Positions 1-5,733 of a stretch of 5,733 bases of DNA are shown piece by piece. The stretch spans positions 1 to 5,733 of the forward strand of contig CALMOL010000152.1 in assembly GCA_937871685.1 (NCBI GenBank). The letters run 5' to 3'. The translations under genes were made by a program, and so were the position numbers. The DNA comes from an uncultured Verrucomicrobiota bacterium. GTDB lineage: Bacteria > Verrucomicrobiota > Verrucomicrobiia > Chthoniobacterales > SZAS-18. The notes under the pieces were generated by a model. The model was not told the DNA's origin and searched no databases. It saw nothing but the letters and a program-made list of their open reading frames with translations. Each line of letters starts with the position of its first letter. Position 1 is the first letter of the stretch.

Positions 1-1
1 A

Positions 2-1036
2 CAACGCGCGCGGCTCGACATGCCCCGGGTATTCGCCGAGCCGCTGGCGGCCGATTATTCCACGCCCGTGGCCGTCACGGAGGCGCGGCAGACCGCGCGC
101 CGCGCCTGGTTGAGTGCCTTCCTGCGCGCGGACGACTACGTGGGGCTCTCGGGCCTCTTCCCGGTCGAGCCGCCGACGCCGCTCAAGACGCCGCTCGTGC
201 TCGTCCACGGCCTGCTTTCCGACCCGAGCACCTTCCGCGTGATGCACAACGCGCTGCTGGGCGACCCCGAGGTGCGGCGGCGCTACCAGATCTGGGTCTT
301 CTTCTACCCCAGCTCCCTGCCGGTGCCCTTCTCGGCGATGCTGCTGCGCGATGACCTGCGCGAGTTCATCCGGCGGCTCGACCCGGCCGGCGCGCACCCG
401 GCGCTGCGCCGCGTAGTGCTGGTGGGTCACTCGATGGGCGGCATCCTCTCGCGGCTGGCGGTGAGCGACGGCGGCGACCGCTACTACCGCCACTTCCTGC
501 GCGTGCCCGTCGATGCGCTGGACGCGGACCCGAGGCTGCGCCGGCTGGCGCGCCGGGCGTTTTATTTCCGCGCGAGCCCCGACGTGCGCACGGTGGTCTT
601 CGCGGGGACGCCGCACCGCGGCAGCCAGATGGTGCTCTCGCCCGCCGGCATCATCGGCCGCTGGCTGGGCCGCCTGCCGCGCCAGATGAGCGACGACATG
701 CAGGGCGTCATCGCGCGAAATCCCGGCGCGCTGGCCGGGAAAAACCGCCGGGTCGAGGGCAGCGTGTATCTGCTCGGCCCGCACAGCCCGCTGGTGGCCG
801 CGCTGGGAGACATGCCCCTCGACGCGCGGCGCACGCGGATCTACTCGATCATCGGCGACCGTGGCCGCGGCGGCTCGCGCGAGCAAAGCTCCGACGGCGT
901 GGTGCGCTACCAGAGCGCGCATCTGCCGCAGGCGCGCCGCGAGACGATGGTTCCCGCCAGCCACACGGGCATCCTTGCCTCGCCGGGGGCCATCGCGGAG
1001 GTGCGCCGCATCCTGCGGGAAAACGCGGGGGATTGA
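2..1036 (+). CDS. Alpha/beta hydrolase (lipase/esterase-like), 5' end cut by window edge
   Basis: This is a serine hydrolase of the alpha/beta fold that probably cleaves an ester or acyl bond; the substrate is unknown. Numbering from the ATG at 20 (338 residues), an oxyanion-type H-G-L-L lies at 63-66 after a hydrophobic strand. The nucleophile elbow G-H-S-M-G is at 136-140 with Ser138. A strand followed by T-P-H-R-G-S is at 197-202. The likely acid is Asp292 (S-S-D-G-V-V) and the likely base His315 (A-S-H-T-G), so the triad looks complete. The frame stays open upstream of 20 to the edge, with no stop and no Shine-Dalgarno before that ATG. The motif P-L-A-A-D-Y near the start resembles, from memory, an internal segment of longer family members, so I infer that an N-terminal region lies outside the window. 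The gene converges on the acyl-CoA synthetase gene, 27 bases away. Only two lysines were counted in the 338 residues. Confidence 0.85.
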   Translation, partial: QRARLDMPRVFAEPLAADYSTPVAVTEARQTARRAWLSAFLRADDYVGLSGLFPVEPPTPLKTPLVLVHGLLSDPSTFRVMHNALLGDPEVRRRYQIWVFFYPSSLPVPFSAMLLRDDLREFIRRLDPAGAHPALRRVVLVGHSMGGILSRLAVSDGGDRYYRHFLRVPVDALDADPRLRRLARRAFYFRASPDVRTVVFAGTPHRGSQMVLSPAGIIGRWLGRLPRQMSDDMQGVIARNPGALAGKNRRVEGSVYLLGPHSPLVAALGDMPLDARRTRIYSIIGDRGRGGSREQSSDGVVRYQSAHLPQARRETMVPASHTGILASPGAIAEVRRILRENAGD

Positions 1037-1063
1037 GTGAGCGGGCGCCCGCCGGCCGGCATC
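1037..1063. other. Convergent intergenic gap with two abutting GC palindromes
   Basis: This is the whole gap between two genes that end facing each other. It holds a perfect 12-base palindrome at 1041-1052 (GCGGGCGCCCGC) and a perfect 10-base palindrome at 1051-1060 (GCCGGCCGGC) that share two bases. Such symmetry suits a two-way transcription stop. However, neither strand has a following T-tract, and the palindromes have no unpaired loop beyond a tetraloop. The terminator role is therefore only inferred, and random symmetry in GC-rich DNA is a real alternative. Confidence 0.35.
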
Positions 1064-2890
1064 CTACCTCGCATACATTTCCTCGATTTCCCTCGCGTAG
1101 CGCTTGAGCAGCACTTGGCGCTTCACCTTCAGCGAGGGCGTGAGCAGGCCGTTCTCCTGCGTGAATTCCTCAGGCACGAGGAAGAACTGCTGGATGGCCT
1201 CGTTGCGCGGCAGGCGCGCGTTGGCAGCCTCCACGTCCTTCTCCACGAAGGTGCGCGCGTGCTTGGCACGCGCGAGGTCAGCCACGGTGCAGTCCTCGCG
1301 CAGGCCGAGCACGCCGAGCACCAGGCGGAAACGATCTTTCTCCAGGCCGATCAGCGCGGTGAGGTGGTGGCGGTTTTCGCCGATCACCAGGCACTGCGCC
1401 ACGTAGCGGCCGAGCTTGAGGAGGTTCTCGACCCGTGCCGGCGAGTGGTAGAGGCCGTCGCTGGTCTTGAGGAGATCTTTCTTGCGGTCGGTGATGACGA
1501 GGTAGCCGTCCTCGTTGAAGACGCCGATGTCGCCGGTGTGGAGCCAGCCGTCGGGATCGAGTGCCTCGCGCGTGTCGGCCTCGTTCTTGTAGTAGCCGGA
1601 GAAAAGCGAGCCGGTGCGCACTAGAATTTCGCCGTCATCCGCGATGCGCACCTCGGTGTCGCCCATGGGCCGGCCCACCGTGCCGGGCAGCGGACGGATC
1701 GAAGGGTTGAGCACGCAGCCGGCGCAGGTCTCCGTGAGGCCGTAGCCCTCGAGGATGTGGAGGCCGGCGTCACGCAGGAATCGCCAGATGTCCGGCGCGA
1801 GCGCCGCGCCGCCGGAGATGAACCAGCGCATCCGCCCGCCGAAGCGCTCATACACCTTGGAGAAGACGAGCTTCCAGGCGAGGTCGCGCTTGGCCTTGGC
1901 GAGGCGCCCGGCCGGCTCGCCGGCGGCGGCCCGGTCGTTGTAGGCGGTGGACGCCCGCAACGCCCAGTGGAAGATGCTCCGCTTCAGCCCGGAACTCTCG
2001 TCGGCCTGCTGAAGGATGCGGGCATACACGCGCTCAAAGATGCGCGGCACGGCCGCCATGATGGTGGGCCGCACGAGGGCGAGGTTGTCCACGATCTTCT
2101 CCACGCTCTCGGCGAAGACCATCCGCCAGCCATAGACGAGGATGAGCAGCGAGTCCTGCCGGCCGAAGACATGCGAGAGCGGCAGAAAGGTCAGCACGGT
2201 GTCGTCCTGGCGGAACACCCCCGCGCTGGCGGCCTCGACGTTGCGCAGCATGGCCGCGAGGGCGTCCTGCCGGATCATCGCGCCCTTCGGCTCGCCGGTG
2301 GTGCCGGACGTATAAACGATGGTCGCCAAGTCCTCCGGCGGCTGCGAGGCGACGAGACGCTCGAATTCCGGCGTAAACTCCGGCATGATCGCCGCGCCGG
2401 CCGCGGCCAGTTCCTCGAACGTGACGAAATGCGATCCCACCATGGCCTCGGCCGAACGGCGCGCGGAGTCGCCCACCGGCTCCATCGAGGCGATGAAGCG
2501 CAACCCCAGCGCGGCGACGTGGGGGAGCACTTTGAGGAGCTGCGCCTCGTTGTCCACGACAAGGCCGCGGCAGTCCGCGTGGACAAGGATGCGGCCGGCG
2601 GCGTCGCCCAGGTAGGTGGGATATACCGGCACCACGACGCCCCTCGCGCACTGGATGGCGAGGTCGGCCACGTGCCAGTCGCGCCGCGTGGCGGACATGA
2701 GGCCGACGTGCTCCTGCGCCTCCAGGCCAGCGCGGCGCAGGCCGAGCGAGAGCGCCTCCACGCGCCGACGATACTCGGCGAAGCTCCATTCCTTCACCGC
2801 GCCATCCTCGATCCAGCCCAGCGCGGGCGCGTCGCCCCGCGCCGCCGCCTGGGCAAGGAAGAGCTGCGGGACGGTCACGCCGGGGAGCAT
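1064..2890 (-). CDS. Long-chain acyl-CoA synthetase, paralogue A (AMP-binding family)
   Basis: This 608-residue cytosolic or membrane-associated enzyme should activate a fatty acid with ATP to acyl-AMP and then to acyl-CoA. The core motifs of the adenylate-forming family are present: ATP-binding loop Y-T-S-G-T-T-G-E-P-K-G at 193-203, E-G-Y-G-L-T-E at 381-387, G-W-L-H-T-G-D at 448-454, hinge D-R-K-K-D at 468-472, and a C-terminal L-T-P-S-L-K-V-K-R at 583-591. Length is normal for bacterial long-chain synthetases. The ATG at 2888-2890 puts the conserved P-Q-L-F-L at residue 8, as in the neighbouring paralogue (residue 10); there is no clear Shine-Dalgarno. Oddity: the hinge loop reads T-S-D-G-L-Y-H-S-P (476-484), where the paralogue has T-S-G-G-K-F-I-V-P. 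The reading frame is intact through it. It lies downstream of ACS-B on the same strand, 162 bases away. Chain-length preference cannot be told from sequence. Confidence 0.95.
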   Translation of the reverse strand: MLPGVTVPQLFLAQAAARGDAPALGWIEDGAVKEWSFAEYRRRVEALSLGLRRAGLEAQEHVGLMSATRRDWHVADLAIQCARGVVVPVYPTYLGDAAGRILVHADCRGLVVDNEAQLLKVLPHVAALGLRFIASMEPVGDSARRSAEAMVGSHFVTFEELAAAGAAIMPEFTPEFERLVASQPPEDLATIVYTSGTTGEPKGAMIRQDALAAMLRNVEAASAGVFRQDDTVLTFLPLSHVFGRQDSLLILVYGWRMVFAESVEKIVDNLALVRPTIMAAVPRIFERVYARILQQADESSGLKRSIFHWALRASTAYNDRAAAGEPAGRLAKAKRDLAWKLVFSKVYERFGGRMRWFISGGAALAPDIWRFLRDAGLHILEGYGLTETCAGCVLNPSIRPLPGTVGRPMGDTEVRIADDGEILVRTGSLFSGYYKNEADTREALDPDGWLHTGDIGVFNEDGYLVITDRKKDLLKTSDGLYHSPARVENLLKLGRYVAQCLVIGENRHHLTALIGLEKDRFRLVLGVLGLREDCTVADLARAKHARTFVEKDVEAANARLPRNEAIQQFFLVPEEFTQENGLLTPSLKVKRQVLLKRYAREIEEMYAR

Positions 2891-2912
2891 GGGCCGGAGG
2901 CTAGCATGGGGC

Positions 2913-3052
2913 GGAGGGAAGGAGGAAGGAAGAAGGAAGAATTAGGAAAGGGCAGAGCCAAGCCGTGCGGAGGGCAGTGAATTGCTCGGCGGTTTGCCGT
3001 GATCTAGCGCAGCCGCACCCCTTTCTTCCTTCTTAATTCTTACTTCTTCCTT
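2913..3052. repeat. Imperfect inverted repeat, purine-rich and pyrimidine-rich arms, in the intergenic gap
   Basis: Most of the gap between ACS-B and ACS-A is built from two facing arms. The left arm has an unbroken 29-purine run at 2913-2941. Bases 2930-2948 match the reverse complement of 3030-3048 at 17 of 19 positions. Inside these, GAAAGGG at 2946-2952 can pair with CCCTTTC at 3019-3025, and GTGCGG at 2965-2970 with CCGCAC at 3013-3018, giving a nested, bulged stem with a loop of about 42 bases. The right arm begins four bases past the ACS-B stop codon. It could be an mRNA 3' structure, a weak terminator or a dispersed intergenic repeat. No T-tract follows it on either strand, and there is no transposase or target-site duplication that I can see. 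Confidence 0.6.
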
Positions 3053-4900
3053 TCACTCTCCCCCTCCGCCGCCGCTGGCATACATGGCCTCGATGTCCTT
3101 TTCGTAGCGCTGGAGTGCCACTTTCTTCTTCACCTTGAGCGAGGGCGTGAGCAGGCCGCCGTCGATCGTGAATTCCTCGGGCACGACGAAGAACTTCTTG
3201 ATCGTCTCGTATTTGGCCAGGCCCTTGTTCACCGTCTCCACGTCGGCGGCGATGCGCTTGCGCAGGGCATCGGACTTGGCGAGGTCCTCGGCGCTGGAGC
3301 TGGCGTTGAGACCGAGCGAGGGGAGCAGGTCCTTGAGCTTCTCCTTGTCCACGCCGATGAGGACGGTGGCATAGTTGCGGCGCTCGCCCACGATCACGGC
3401 CTGCGAGACGTGCGGCTGCAGCTTGAGCGCGCCCTCGATCTTCTGCGGCACGATGAACTTTCCGCCGGAGGTCTTGATGAGGTCCTTCTTGCGGTCGGTG
3501 ATCTTCAGGTAGCCCTCGGGGGTAAGCTCGCCGATGTCGCCGGTGCAGAACCAGCCGTCGTTGAAGGCGGCCGCGGTCTCGGCGGGCTTCTTGTAGTATT
3601 CGGAGAAGAGACCGGCGGTCTTGAGGAGGATCTCGCCATCTTCCAGGAAGCGGATCTGGGTGTCGCCGATGGGCTTGCCCACGGTCCCGGGGATCTGGCG
3701 GTCGGGCGGGTTTACCACGCAGCCCGAGAGCGTCTCGGTGAGGCCGTAGCCCTCGAGCGTGGTGAGATTCACGGCGCGCAGGAAGTGGATGATCTCAATC
3801 GAGAGCGGCGCGCCGCCGGAGATGAAGAAGCGCAGGCGGCCGCCGAAGCGGTCGGCCACCTTTTTGAAGACGAGCGCGCTCGCGATGGAGTGCTTGAGGC
3901 CGAGCAGGAAGCCCGGCTGGCCGCCAGCATCGCGCACGTCGTTGGCCTGCCGGCCGACGCCGAGCGCCCAGTGGAAGATCTTTTCCTTGAGACCGCCAAC
4001 GGAGGCGTTCTTGAGCACGCCGGCGTGGATCTTTTCGAGCACGCGCGGCACCGCGGCCATGATGCTGGGCCGCGCAATGCCGACGTTGGCCACGAGCTTG
4101 TCGATGCTCTCGGCGAACACCATCTGCCAGCGGAAGGCGAGAATGAGCAGCGAGTCCTGCCGGCCGAGCACGTGCGAGAGCGGCAAGTAGGTGAGCATGC
4201 GGTCGTCCTTCCCGAGGTAGCGGCCGAGGAAGCCCTTCACATTGGCGAGGTTGCAAGCGAAGGCGTGCTGGGAGACCACCGCGCCCTTCGGCTCGCCGGT
4301 GGTGCCGGAGGTGTAGATGATCGAGGCGAGGTCCGAGCCGGGCGCGGAGCGGATCATCTCCTCGAAGGCCTTCGGCTGCGCGGCCATCTCGGCGGCGCCC
4401 TCGGCGAGGAGCTCGTCGAAAGAAACGGGGCGCGGCCCGCCGCCATCGGTGAACTTCTTTTTCGCCGCGTCGCTGACCGAGGAGAGGAGGAGGACGAGCT
4501 TGAGCTTGGGCAGGCGCGAGAGAACGGCGGTGATCTTCTCGAGCTGCTTCTCGTCCTCGACGGCGATCATCACGCTGCCCGAGTGCTCGATGAGGTAGTG
4601 GACCTCCTCCCCGGTGTAGGACGGGTAGATCGGGATCACCACGCCGCGCGCGGCCTGGATGGCGAGGTCGAGGACGTTCCATTCCTTGCGCGTCATCGAG
4701 AGGATGGCGGCTTTCTCCTGCGGCAGGAGGCCATGCTTGCGCAGAGCGAGCGACATGGATTCCACGGCGCGGCGGTATTCGGCAAAAGTCCACCAGCGCA
4801 CGTCGCTGCCCTCGACCCAGCCAACGGCTTGGTCAGAAGGGCGCTCGGAAACGCAATCGAGGAAGAGCTGCGGGAGGGTGTCAGGCTGGGAGGAGGCCAT
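3053..4900 (-). CDS. Long-chain acyl-CoA synthetase, paralogue B (AMP-binding family)
   Basis: This 615-residue enzyme carries every family motif in its usual form: Y-T-S-G-T-T-G-E-P-K-G at 196-206, L-S-H-V-L-G-R-Q at 241-248, E-G-Y-G-L-T-E at 383-389, G-W-F-C-T-G-D at 449-455, D-R-K-K-D-L-I-K-T-S-G-G-K at 469-481, and L-T-P-S-L-K-V-K-K at 584-592. It should form acyl-CoA from a long-chain fatty acid, ATP and CoA, feeding beta-oxidation or lipid synthesis. It aligns with the downstream paralogue A over nearly its whole length, at roughly half identity by eye, and so looks like an old tandem duplication. It is far richer in lysine (about 47 against 20 by hand count) and ends in a flexible S-G-G-G-G-G-E tail. 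The ATG at 4898-4900 places conserved P-Q-L-F-L at residue 10; no Shine-Dalgarno is visible. A CPBP gene lies 108 bases upstream on the same strand. Confidence 0.96.
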   Translation of the reverse strand: MASSQPDTLPQLFLDCVSERPSDQAVGWVEGSDVRWWTFAEYRRAVESMSLALRKHGLLPQEKAAILSMTRKEWNVLDLAIQAARGVVIPIYPSYTGEEVHYLIEHSGSVMIAVEDEKQLEKITAVLSRLPKLKLVLLLSSVSDAAKKKFTDGGGPRPVSFDELLAEGAAEMAAQPKAFEEMIRSAPGSDLASIIYTSGTTGEPKGAVVSQHAFACNLANVKGFLGRYLGKDDRMLTYLPLSHVLGRQDSLLILAFRWQMVFAESIDKLVANVGIARPSIMAAVPRVLEKIHAGVLKNASVGGLKEKIFHWALGVGRQANDVRDAGGQPGFLLGLKHSIASALVFKKVADRFGGRLRFFISGGAPLSIEIIHFLRAVNLTTLEGYGLTETLSGCVVNPPDRQIPGTVGKPIGDTQIRFLEDGEILLKTAGLFSEYYKKPAETAAAFNDGWFCTGDIGELTPEGYLKITDRKKDLIKTSGGKFIVPQKIEGALKLQPHVSQAVIVGERRNYATVLIGVDKEKLKDLLPSLGLNASSSAEDLAKSDALRKRIAADVETVNKGLAKYETIKKFFVVPEEFTIDGGLLTPSLKVKKKVALQRYEKDIEAMYASGGGGGE

Positions 4901-5008
4901 GCGGGGGCGAAGGCAAGGGGGTGGAAAGAATCGCCGCGGGGAAACGGCGAAGGCGCCGACACTAATCGCCGCGCGCTTCCGGCGGCAAGCACGGAGGGCG
5001 GCACTCGC
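4901..5008 (-). promoter_or_regulatory. Leader/spacer between CPBP gene and ACS-B with short repeats
   Basis: This 108-base spacer is the only upstream region of ACS-B in the window, so any promoter of its own should lie here or in the end of the CPBP gene. It holds a 10-base direct repeat (AATCGCCGCG at 4929-4938 and 4964-4973, 35 bases apart) and a perfect six-base stem, TCGCCG at 4931-4936 with CGGCGA at 4945-4950, with an eight-base loop. The repeat could be a pair of protein-binding sites or chance in GC-rich sequence. No convincing -35/-10 pair and no Shine-Dalgarno were found. The regulatory label is a guess from position. Confidence 0.25.
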
Positions 5009-5731
5009 TCACTTCGGCGCGTCGAGCACGATGGCGAGGAGATTGAAGGCGTTGAACCAGACGTGCAGCGCGATGGGGACGAGCAGCGAGCCGGTGAACT
5101 CATAGGCGAGCACGAGGCAGAGGGCGAGGCCGAAGAGCGGTCCGAGGGCCGGCACGTTGCCGTGGATGAAAGCGAAGAACGCCGAGGAAAAGATTGCCGC
5201 GCCGGCCGCGCCGCCGAAGCGCTTGGCCGCGCCGTAGATGAGGCCGCGGAAAACGACCTCCTCGACCACTGGCGCCACCACCACGGCGGTGACGGCCACG
5301 GCGGCGCGCTCGCGCCACGAGCCGCCTTGGAAGAAGCGCACGATGGGTTGGAGATCTTCCGGGCTCTGCTCGCCATCGAGCGTGAGCTGGGCCGCCAGCA
5401 AGATCACCGGATACAGCAGAACGAGAAAGCCCAGGCCCAGCAGCGCCGCGCGCCACCAAGGCACCCCGCCAAGGCCGAGCGTCACGCCCAGCGGCCCGCG
5501 CCGGGCCAGCACCGCCATTACCACCACCAGCACCGTGACCTGCAAAGCCCCCTGAAACACGAGGCCACGCAGCGTGATGACCGGCGTCGTGGGGGGCGCC
5601 ATGGCCGCCACCGCATAGCCGGCCGCGCCCTGCATCCCGAAGAGGACGCATAATCCCACCGCCAGGCCCACCTCCCGCACCCCGAAGCCCTCCACCGCGA
5701 CCCGCGCGCCGCCCGGCGTGAACACGCGCGC
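5009..5731 (-). CDS. CPBP family intramembrane protease (CAAX protease-like), 5' end probably outside window
   Basis: This is a hydrophobic multi-pass membrane protein of the CPBP/Abi family, related to CAAX prenyl endopeptidase Rce1. Numbering from the GTG at 5723-5725 (238 residues), the three signature motifs are intact: E-E-V-V-F-R at 155-160, F-A-F-I-H at 184-188, and H-V-W-F-N at 221-225. The two glutamates, His188 and the His221/Asn225 pair are the expected active-site residues. Probable membrane segments lie near 17-41, 55-75, 91-113, 141-155, 172-188, 193-209 and 212-231. Bacterial relatives act in peptide maturation, bacteriocin immunity or unknown roles; the target here cannot be told. 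The frame stays open past that GTG to the right edge with no stop, and the GTG has no visible ribosome site, so I expect the true start beyond the window. It is the first of three co-oriented genes, 108 bases before ACS-B. Confidence 0.88.
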   Translation of the reverse strand, partial: ARVFTPGGARVAVEGFGVREVGLAVGLCVLFGMQGAAGYAVAAMAPPTTPVITLRGLVFQGALQVTVLVVVMAVLARRGPLGVTLGLGGVPWWRAALLGLGFLVLLYPVILLAAQLTLDGEQSPEDLQPIVRFFQGGSWRERAAVAVTAVVVAPVVEEVVFRGLIYGAAKRFGGAAGAAIFSSAFFAFIHGNVPALGPLFGLALCLVLAYEFTGSLLVPIALHVWFNAFNLLAIVLDAPK

Positions 5732-5733
5732 CG

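Noticed and set aside
1037..1624. A 195-codon open frame on the + strand starting straight after the hydrolase stop, which could look like a second gene in an operon.
   Set aside because: It is opposite the conserved C-terminal part of ACS-A and its composition is that of a complement. No ribosome site is seen.
2875..2907. A ten-codon - strand reading frame (M-L-A-S-G-P-C-S-P-A) overlapping the ACS-A start in another frame, possibly a leader peptide.
   Set aside because: It has no Shine-Dalgarno and no attenuator-like structure, and such short frames are common by chance.
1757..2980. A 407-codon open frame on the + strand opposite ACS-A.
   Set aside because: It resembles parts of the frame opposite ACS-B only because the two synthetases are paralogues. 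It has no independent domain or ribosome site.
3020..3055. The pyrimidine-rich arm after the ACS-B stop as an intrinsic terminator.
   Set aside because: On the transcribed - strand this arm is purine-rich, and no run of T follows a stable GC stem.
4955..4995. A possible - strand promoter upstream of ACS-B (TTGCCG, then TAGTGT after 18 bases).
   Set aside because: The -10 element matches the sigma-70 consensus at only about three of six positions, and GC-rich genomes give many such matches.
3410..5653. A 747-codon open frame on the + strand lying opposite ACS-B, the spacer and the CPBP gene.
   Set aside because: It is opposite two genes with complete family motifs. Its translation is rich in His, Arg, Glu, Gly and Ala, with no recognisable domain, as expected of the complement of GC-rich coding sequence.

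Overview
The window comes from a GC-rich bacterium. Coding is dense and third codon positions are mostly G or C. The hydrolase resembles, from memory, long lipoprotein-like alpha/beta hydrolases of Verrucomicrobiota and Planctomycetota. Purine/pyrimidine-rich intergenic tracts would also fit an Opitutaceae-like verrucomicrobium. This placement is inference only; no rRNA or marker gene is present.

Layout, left to right. (1) The 3' part of a serine alpha/beta hydrolase gene on the + strand, cut by the left edge (about 2-1036). (2) A 27-base convergent gap with two abutting GC palindromes. (3) On the - strand, a 608-residue long-chain acyl-CoA synthetase (ACS-A, 1064-2890). (4) A 162-base gap holding a purine-rich/pyrimidine-rich imperfect inverted repeat. 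(5) A second, paralogous 615-residue synthetase (ACS-B, 3053-4900). (6) A 108-base leader/spacer. (7) A CPBP-family (CAAX protease-like) integral membrane protein, whose frame runs off the right edge (5009 onward). No gene-free stretch exceeds 300 bases.

The three - strand genes are co-oriented in the order CPBP, ACS-B, ACS-A. Gaps of 108 and 162 bases mean they may be one loose operon or separate units. The two synthetases would activate fatty acids to acyl-CoA through acyl-AMP, for beta-oxidation or lipid synthesis. The convergent hydrolase could release fatty acids from esters, but its substrate cannot be read from sequence. The CPBP protein has no evident link to acyl activation.

I found no clear undescribed system, RNA gene, mobile element or CRISPR array. 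The points most worth a second look are the altered A8 hinge loop of ACS-A (S-D-G-L where ACS-B has S-G-G-K), the inverted repeat between the synthetase genes, and the uneven divergence of the pair: very different lysine content, yet a 30-base perfect match over the ATP-binding loop.
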